Positions 17,531 through 22,463 of a stretch of DNA of 22,463 nt are shown in pieces. The position numbers were made by a program, and so were the translations under genes. The notes under the pieces are model-generated. The model saw only the letters and a program-made list of their open reading frames with translations, did no database searches and was not told the DNA's origin. This stretch comes from Hymenopellis radicata (Eukaryota; Basidiomycota; Agaricomycetes; Agaricales; Physalacriaceae). The first letter of the stretch is position 1, and each line of letters opens with the position of its first letter. The stretch is from the NCBI GenBank assembly GCA_015501595.1, contig JADNRX010000788.1:1-22463 (forward strand). Direction: 5' to 3'.

Positions 17531-18595
17531 ATGCAGCCTGAACTCCAGCTCGACAACGTCTCCACGGCCGACGGTCCTGACATCAAAATGCTGCGCGGCC
17601 TATCATTAACCGATGATCCTGGCCTGAGGTGGCCGCACCAAGTGAGATTTGAAGTACGTCTCTTCTTCGTTTTCCTGTAGGAACGGAATGACCTACCCCG
17701 GCCTCAGGAAATAAAACGTCGCCTTGGCGAGCGTAAGGCGCTTGTTCTCTTCTCCAAGTTGAAAGCCATGGACAAGGCAGACAAAGGGTGGAGGGCTAAG
17801 GCGATTTGCACGGTGTGTACTTTTGTCCCTTGAGATATTCTTACCGAGTTCGTACAGAAATGCAGAGACCCTCAGTTTAAGCCCAATTTCACCTTTGTCT
17901 GCCCGTGTCGGTTTGTGCTCCATGCTGTATGTACAGCGATCGTTTTATTCGGTATGCTGATACTCAGCGGCCTTCAGTCTTGTCTTGATGGATGTCGTCG
18001 TCAGTCGCATTGTAAGGCTTAGTAAACGTACAAGAGAGGCGTGTTTTACATTGATTCTAGGTCCTGTTTGCCCCAAGTCGATCAAGTGGGAGGCTTTCAG
18101 ATGGTTCACCTAAACTGGGTGTCTGCAGATCCCATCAAACAAGCCGTCGTCAAAAAAATTCGCAATCAGCGGTTTCTCAAGAAAACTGTCAGTCCCGAAA
18201 AGGAACGGGCTTACATCCAGCTTGCCACCAAGAAATACAAACACCTTGTCGATAGACGGCCAGAGCCACCACAGCATAAGCGGCCACAGGGCCAGATCCT
18301 GCCTGGTTTGCAGCAAGGCAAATCGGAAGGATGACCGCTTCTCGTGCCTTTGGCAGCTTACCGCATCAACGTCCACCTCCGTCTCCCCCAACTGGAGCTA
18401 TTCACCTTCGGAGGAGGACCCCAGCGACTCAGAAGTCATGTCTGTTGACGACGATGACGACGATGAAGCGAGCGAAGGTGATAGCAATGATGCAGAGGAT
18501 CGAAAGAAGTGGCAGGAGCTATTAGCATCAAAGCGGATGGACGTGTCGAAATATGTAGAAAGGTGTGGCCCTAACGCGCTGGTTTACGGCCACTA
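17531..18595 (+). CDS. RING-like zinc-finger protein split over several introns, acidic C-terminus
   Basis: ATG at 17531 (MQPELQLDNVSTADGPD). Exons 17531-17641, 17681-17812, 17858-17926, 17978-18011 and from 18061 are joined by introns of 39, 45, 51 and 49 bp with good splice sites and matching phases. The product has a basic helix (PQEIKRRLGERKALVLFSKL) and then a zinc-binding cluster assembled across three introns: ICTKCRD, FTFVCPCRFVLH, ASCLDGC, SHCPVCPKS. That is a cross-brace RING-like order of Cys and His. Downstream coding (VVKKIRNQRFLKKTV, later an Asp/Glu-rich run MSVDDDDDDEASEG) ends GPNALVYGH at 18595, but the frame changes at about 18100 and 18290 are unresolved: further introns or frameshifts. 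A ubiquitin-ligase role is inference. Confidence 0.6.
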
Positions 18596-19144
18596 GCATC
18601 CCTGGCTCGGGTGAATGGTTTGGGGGAGGGTGGATCAAGGAGATTTTGAGGTGTACGGGAGATTGTTTTTTTTAATGATTCAGAGCTTGAGAGGTGATGG
18701 AGCCCTGTTTCCTTGTTGTATGTCGTACATTCTACATCTTGTATTTTCAAGTCGGACAAATCTCTGATCCATTATAGCTTTACCTCCCTCTGTGCGTGCT
18801 TGTCTCCTTTTCAATGTCGGCCGTCGTACCGTTCATGCTCACTTGATGGCCGGTTCGCAGGTTTATCTCGCATGTTGTAGTGACATTTGAAAATTGCTTG
18901 GACTATGTCTGGTCGGTCTTGAGAGATGGTTAGATGCTCAATTATTCCGGTCCGTCCGTCCGTTCGTTTGGTCGGCAATTTGTAATTACACGGATGCCTT
19001 GTTTTGGTAGTATCAATTGAAAGTCCGCCGAGCGCCTGTTCCCCGACGTCGAGCGGGGTCTTGAGCGTAATTCTACAGACCGTTCCGCGTATATTCTAAC
19101 AAACACTACTCAACTGTCTTTACTACCTTATTATTTATTAAACA
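18596..19144. other. Intergenic stretch with a small GTCC-type tandem tract
   Basis: Follows the stop of the RING-like gene and precedes the ATG at 19145. It contains a T-rich 3' flank (a run of eight Ts near 18666) and a short GGTCCGTCCGTCCGTTCG tract at about 18948-18966. The proximal promoter of the next gene lies near 19086-19140 (GTATATTC, ATTATTTATTAAACA). No coding frame was recognised. Confidence 0.45.
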
Positions 19145-19829
19145 ATGAGCTTTAATCCCCTTGTAAGGCTACTTCTAGCTCCATTCTCTATATGCTGACT
19201 TTTTCAAGGACCTACTTGCTGGCTGTGCGGCAGACGAGCTCAACACACGCAAAGATGGTGACCACAACCCACTTCCACGCGACCACGGCCCCGACAACAT
19301 GACCTTGCAAGAGTACAGTCCACCTTCGGCTATGTATGATGACGAGTATCGTACGGCTCCCCCGCGACAAAAAAAGAGCCAAAACTTCGCTGGAATGGGC
19401 GTATTTCGTCTGGACACACCCTCCAAGCCGCCACAGCCATCACGCCCTGCATCGCACATTCCCGCTCTGGCCAGTCCTCCATCTGCAAATCCAGTCACCC
19501 CACGGGCAGGACCAATGCCGGGCATTCCAGTCTACACCCCCATCCATCCTCCACCACACATGATGTATACCTTGCCTCCATCATTCAGCCCCTCCGTGCA
19601 AAGCTATTCGCCAACTCCGAGTCGCGCTCACCCTCCTCCCCGTGACCGCTCCGTAACACCGCCACTATCGGCTCCGACTCTGTCGAGTAAGCGCGAGGCT
19701 TCTAGGTCCCCACAGAAAAAGCGAGACCCGAAGCGGAATAAGAGTCAGAAGCAGGCTGAAAAGGACACAAAGGTTGCGAAGGAGTTGATGGATTTGGATC
19801 CCACCGCGGCCGAGTTTGGTCATCACTGA
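19145..19829 (+). CDS. Proline-rich hypothetical protein with basic C-terminal segment
   Basis: ATG at 19145 (MSFNPL) followed by a 46-bp intron, 19163-19208 (GTAAGG, ATGCTGAC branch, TTCAAG acceptor). It joins in frame to DLLAGCAADELNTRKDGDHN and stays open to TGA at 19827-19829, 212 residues. The middle is Pro/Ser-rich and low complexity (HPPPHMMYTLPPSFSPS), and the C-terminus is basic (SPQKKRDPKRNKSQKQ), as in nuclear or RNA-associated proteins. No signal peptide or transmembrane segment is seen. No known domain was recognised. The intact frame and good intron make it one of the healthiest genes in the window. Confidence 0.72.
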
Positions 19830-19841
19830 AGTGTGGCCGAA

Positions 19842-20282
19842 ATGACCGTTGTATTTATCTTTCTTCTGGGGGCGGATAATGATGAGAACTTTGCACATGT
19901 AAAAGACAGACTCGGCGATGAGTATATCTTCAAGAAGGTACGTTCTACATGACATCTTTGCAGCGGTGGTGGTGGTGATCCGGATCTTGAGGAGGGTGAC
20001 GAGGCAGCGCTAAATGCAAGAATCACAAATAAAATCAAGCTTGCTAAAGCGAAGGGAACCGCGGTGGGAAACCTTACGGACAAGAAGTATAGGCAGTGGA
20101 AGGTTAACGGATGATTCGACCTCTTTTACGAGCGGTTAGTGCATTGACTACACGTTGACAATTCACTGATGGTCGTTCAGGTTTCACGCGTCTGCTCGTG
20201 TCTCGCGTGCCGTCGATTATCACTCAGCAACACCGATCTCTGACGATGATGGACCAGCACAGGCTGACGACGATTCTCAGGT
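19842..20282 (+). other. Coding-like segments, gene model unresolved
   Basis: Three plus-strand stretches look coding: ADNDENFAHVKDRLGDEYIF (from 19872), GGGGDPDLEEGDEAALNARI followed by KLAKAKGTAVGNLTDKKY (19965-20110), and HSATPISDDDGPAQADDDSQ ending at a GTATGC donor at 20281. Between the first two is only 26 bp with a stop, too short for an intron. Between the last two a GTTAGT..TTCAG intron (55 bp) fits by sequence but not by phase. It may be a decaying gene downstream of the proline-rich one. Confidence 0.35.
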
Positions 20283-20563
20283 ATGCACACGCATGTCTTC
20301 AAATAGATGGTTTGGTTCTGTTGCCCACTTTATCCACGCATCTGCCATTGGGTTAATGGTCTCATTGGGGGTCGGCTGAGTATGGGTTTGTGAATAACCT
20401 CCGAGGCCATGTTGGCGATAGCTGATGGTAAAAAAAGGTAGTATGTTAGGTGCCTGTCAATCGGGGATTCGGGAAGTTCGCCTTCATTTGAGGAGATAGG
20501 GGGAGCCTCGCATAACTGTATGCCAAGGCGCTGCGAAAAGAATGCGGTGACGATCGGTGCGTG

Positions 20564-20863
20564 TCAATTGTAGAAATCTGATGGGCCGTTCATACCTCGT
20601 TGAGGAGTGTAGTCGCCTCGGGGCAAATATTTTCTATAGGTGATCTTGACTCTCACTGAATCAAGATAGCCTATGAGCTGAGTGTACGGAAGGCTCAGAC
20701 GTTCGAGATGGTAGTACATTTGGGCATACAATACAGCACATAAACTTCGGTCTTTATGTCGACGCGATGATAAGAGGCAATCAGCCGCGATACTCAGAGA
20801 CCGATAGCACGGCCTGTGTCCTGTGGTCGCCCCAGGTGCGAAGGCCCATCCACAACCTTGAGG
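20564..20863 (-). CDS. Exon of an unrecognised minus-strand gene
   Basis: Starting right after a TTTTAG acceptor at 20864, the minus strand is open for about 100 codons to a TGA at 20566-20564. It reads PQGCGWAFAPGATTGHRPCY, then RSLSIAADCLLSSRR, LYAQMYYHLERLSLPYTQLI, GYLDSVRVKITYRKYLP. There is no internal Met near the start, which makes it easy to miss. A GTATGA donor at 20595 and further open stretches below (RLGIQLCEAPPISSNEGELP, LPSAIANMASEVIHKPIL, stop at 20330) suggest more exons. Composition and length argue for real coding; the family is unknown. Confidence 0.5.
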   Translation of the reverse strand, partial: PQGCGWAFAPGATTGHRPCYRSLSIAADCLLSSRRHKDRSLCAVLYAQMYYHLERLSLPYTQLIGYLDSVRVKITYRKYLPRGDYTPQRGMNGPSDFYN

Positions 20864-21061
20864 CTAAAACCGCTTTCAATGGAAAGATACGTGATACATA
20901 CACAAGAGATGTGATAGATGTACTGTTATTCTAAGAAAGGATGAGTCCTTGAGTGGGAAACCAGCGGTACAGGGCCAGGCTACACTTGTCTACGCGAAAT
21001 ACAGCTAATCGTTTCTACCAATCCTTCAGTCACTGTAGCCTGAAAAGGTGATAAGAGACAC

Positions 21062-21397
21062 TTACACAATATGACGGAACCCTTCAACCGCGCAGCTGCT
21101 CGATGACCTCTTCGACAACAAGATTTTGAATAGGATTTCGAGGAAGGATTCCTTGCAGACGGGGCATTCAATGGGTAATGGCATGAGAGGTTTCTTGCGC
21201 CCGATGTCTATCCAGCAGGCCTTGCACAAGTGTGTCCACAACGCCACCTGGAAGAAGCATTTGAGCGAGGGAGGGTGCGAAAAAGAAACTACAACGCACG
21301 TTTCTGGCTCAGAGAGTGTATCTTGACAATAGGGGCACTCCAAGGCCTTCTTGACGCGCGAAGGCGCGCTGTAGCTTGACGAGGCGGTTTCCAGATC
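21062..21397 (-). pseudogene. RING-finger gene paralogue with frameshift in the RING
   Basis: Paralogue of the RING gene at 7718-8035. An exon starting after a CTTCAG acceptor at 21397 has SRVKKALECPYCQDTLSEPE, matching KRVQKALRCSLC.. of the other. A 52-bp intron (21299-21248, GTGCGT..TTCCAG) follows. Spliced in phase, exon 2 begins T-W-R-C-G-H-T, exactly the second ligand pair (spacing C-x2-C-x11-C-x-H as in the paralogue), but then hits a stop. The next frame continues LCKACWIDIGRKKPLMPLPI and ECPVCKES, the rest of the RING. So one base is missing between CGHT and LCKAC. The upstream block 21425-21703 is shared with the other locus. Confidence 0.72.
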
Positions 21398-21424
21398 CTG
21401 AAGTCATCTAAGCTAGAGGTGAGA

Positions 21425-21703
21425 ATGAAAGAAACGGACAAGAAGGAAACCTCCCGTTCGCCGCGGACAACATCCGGAGCTGTATGAAAAATGATGTCAG
21501 AAGGCAGTACTCGAACAGTAAAGGATGGCGCAGACGGAGCGGTGACGCAGAGAGTTTGTGTTTCGGGAGAACGTCGGGGCATTGGGCGATGAAAGGTTGA
21601 AATTGGGCGATGATGGGTCTATGAAAGAGTATACGCGTCGGACCATTGGCTTTAAAGGGTACAGACACGAGGCGAGTTCCTTTGTTGTCCAGGCTGAAAG
21701 ACA
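21425..21703 (-). repeat. Conserved block upstream of RING locus 2
   Basis: Aligns with 8101-8373 in the same relation to its RING gene. Shared strings include AAGAAGGAAAC, GGCGATGATGGGTC (here tandemly echoed by GGGCGATGAAAGG), GGCTTTAAAGG and CACGAGGCGAGTTCCTTTGT. The minus-strand peptide NKGTRLVSVPFKAN parallels NKGTRLVAPSFKAR. It shows that the duplication included upstream DNA. Confidence 0.6.
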
Positions 21704-21980
21704 AGAATGAGGTGAGTGATCGCCAATCAAGTCACCTACTGCGCCCGTTCACATTCCAGTCATATTCTCTGCTGACATTGGTAGTGGGGAGGAGGAGCTG
21801 AATATAGGAAAGCTTACCAGCAGTCACCTATTACGCAGGACTGGTTGTAAATCGCGCTGAATACACGTCCATGTCATTGTGAAAATAAGGCTCGATACAT
21901 GCCGCATATGCAGCCCGTCATCGCCGATGAATTTTGTCGCCTAGGATGCCCAACCAGCAAACCTACTTGGAAGCAGAAAG
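21704..21980. other. Intergenic stretch
   Basis: No gene, RNA or repeat was recognised apart from generic AT- and GA-rich text. It leads from the RING locus 2 upstream block to dispersed repeat C. Confidence 0.3.
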
Positions 21981-22055
21981 GCAAGAAGGAAAACCGTGGA
22001 AGTCAGTTGCCTTCCCGATCAGTACCCATCCTAATCGGGTTGGCCGAGCTCCTCT
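21981..22055. repeat. Short dispersed repeat, copy C (partial, diverged)
   Basis: GCAAGAAGGAAAACCGTGGA, AGTCAGTTGCCTTCCCGATC and AGTACCCATC parallel copies A and B (GCAAGAGAGAAA..GAATTGATTGCCTGTT.AATCAGTACCCC). Similarity weakens afterwards. Confidence 0.5.
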
Positions 22056-22382
22056 TGGGACCATTGCTGCAACCAATTGAGCTATGATAGACCAGGATCT
22101 CTCCAAACGTTGTAGAAAATACCTCGAGTTCTTGGGCCTTCATCTTGCGTTTATCGTTGGTTTTATTTAGTTTGCCTCTGGGAACGTGAACAAGCTACAG
22201 AATGATTATTGGGGAAGATGTGACTCAGTGGTAACTGTCTCTGACGCTATCCTATGATGAATGATGATTGGCAGTTTAACCCAGTGTTTGTCCAATCAGT
22301 CAAGTTTTTTGAATTTGCTTGAACAGTTTGCAGCACTCCCTCAAACTTCAGACTAGGGTGGTGCAGTAAACCTCCCGGGGGT
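22056..22382. other. Stretch without a recognised gene
   Basis: AT-richer than most of the window, with no open frame of interest on either strand. Several CCAAT-like strings occur (for example GTCCAATCAGTC near 22291). It runs up to the palindromic cluster at the window end. Confidence 0.3.
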
Positions 22383-22456
22383 GTTAGTAACGGTATTGAT
22401 ACCGAGGCCATGGTTTTGAAACCGTTACTAACGGTTTCGATACCGGCACGGTCTAA
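22383..22456. repeat. Cluster of inverted and direct short repeats at window end
   Basis: GTTAGTAACGGT (22383-22394) pairs perfectly with ACCGTTACTAAC (22421-22432), 26 bases apart. Inside it CGGTATTGATACCG is itself a 6-bp-arm hairpin. AACGGTATTGATACCG is echoed downstream by AACGGTTTCGATACCG. The density suggests the terminus of a small inverted-repeat transposon continuing past the window. Confidence 0.55.
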
Positions 22457-22463
22457 ACACGTG

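Noticed and set aside
17693..17923. Minus-strand 76-residue frame
   Set aside because: It lies opposite well-supported exons of the RING-like gene and has no motif.
1..22463. tRNA, rRNA or CRISPR array
   Set aside because: No A/B-box pair with a foldable cloverleaf, no rRNA-like conserved text and no regular spaced repeats were seen.

Overview
The window reads as nuclear DNA of a filamentous basidiomycete, most likely an Agaricomycete. Genes are broken by short introns (about 39-58 bp) with GTRNGT donors, CTNAY-like branch sites and YAG acceptors. The recognisable families also fit: a Tnp2-type (Transposase_21) transposase, an HxD dioxygenase-like family and an HPDK J-like family, the last two recalled as common in mushroom genomes. 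No bacterial, organellar, CRISPR, rRNA or tRNA signal was found.

Layout. 1-189 is the 3' end of an unknown plus-strand gene. 932-4043 and 13105-16208 are two almost identical direct copies of a 3.1-kb element. Each carries a spliced minus-strand gene of unknown function with a TATA box. Each also carries a plus-strand patchwork of two host gene fragments: NADP-glutamate dehydrogenase joined to the proteasome lid subunit RPN8/PSMD7, with introns retained. Between the copies lie a coiled-coil/HPDK gene (minus), a C2H2 zinc-finger gene (minus), a small RING gene (minus), a long decayed Tnp2 transposase gene (plus) and the 3' part of an HxD dioxygenase-like gene (minus). Element copy 2 appears to have landed inside that last gene: its upstream part continues at 16209 on the far side.

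The right third holds a plus-strand RING-like zinc-finger gene, a proline-rich gene (19145-19829), fragmentary coding on both strands near 20 kb, and a second RING locus (21062-21397). That locus is paralogous to the one at 7.7-8.0 kb but has a frameshift in the RING. Short dispersed repeats occur at 4.3, 17.35 and 22.0 kb.

Overall this is a gene-poor, transposon-rich accessory region with many decaying genes. The most interesting object is the 3.1-kb gene-capturing element, which shows no TIR, LTR or target-site duplication that I could find. All identifications are by eye from sequence motifs; no database search was run.
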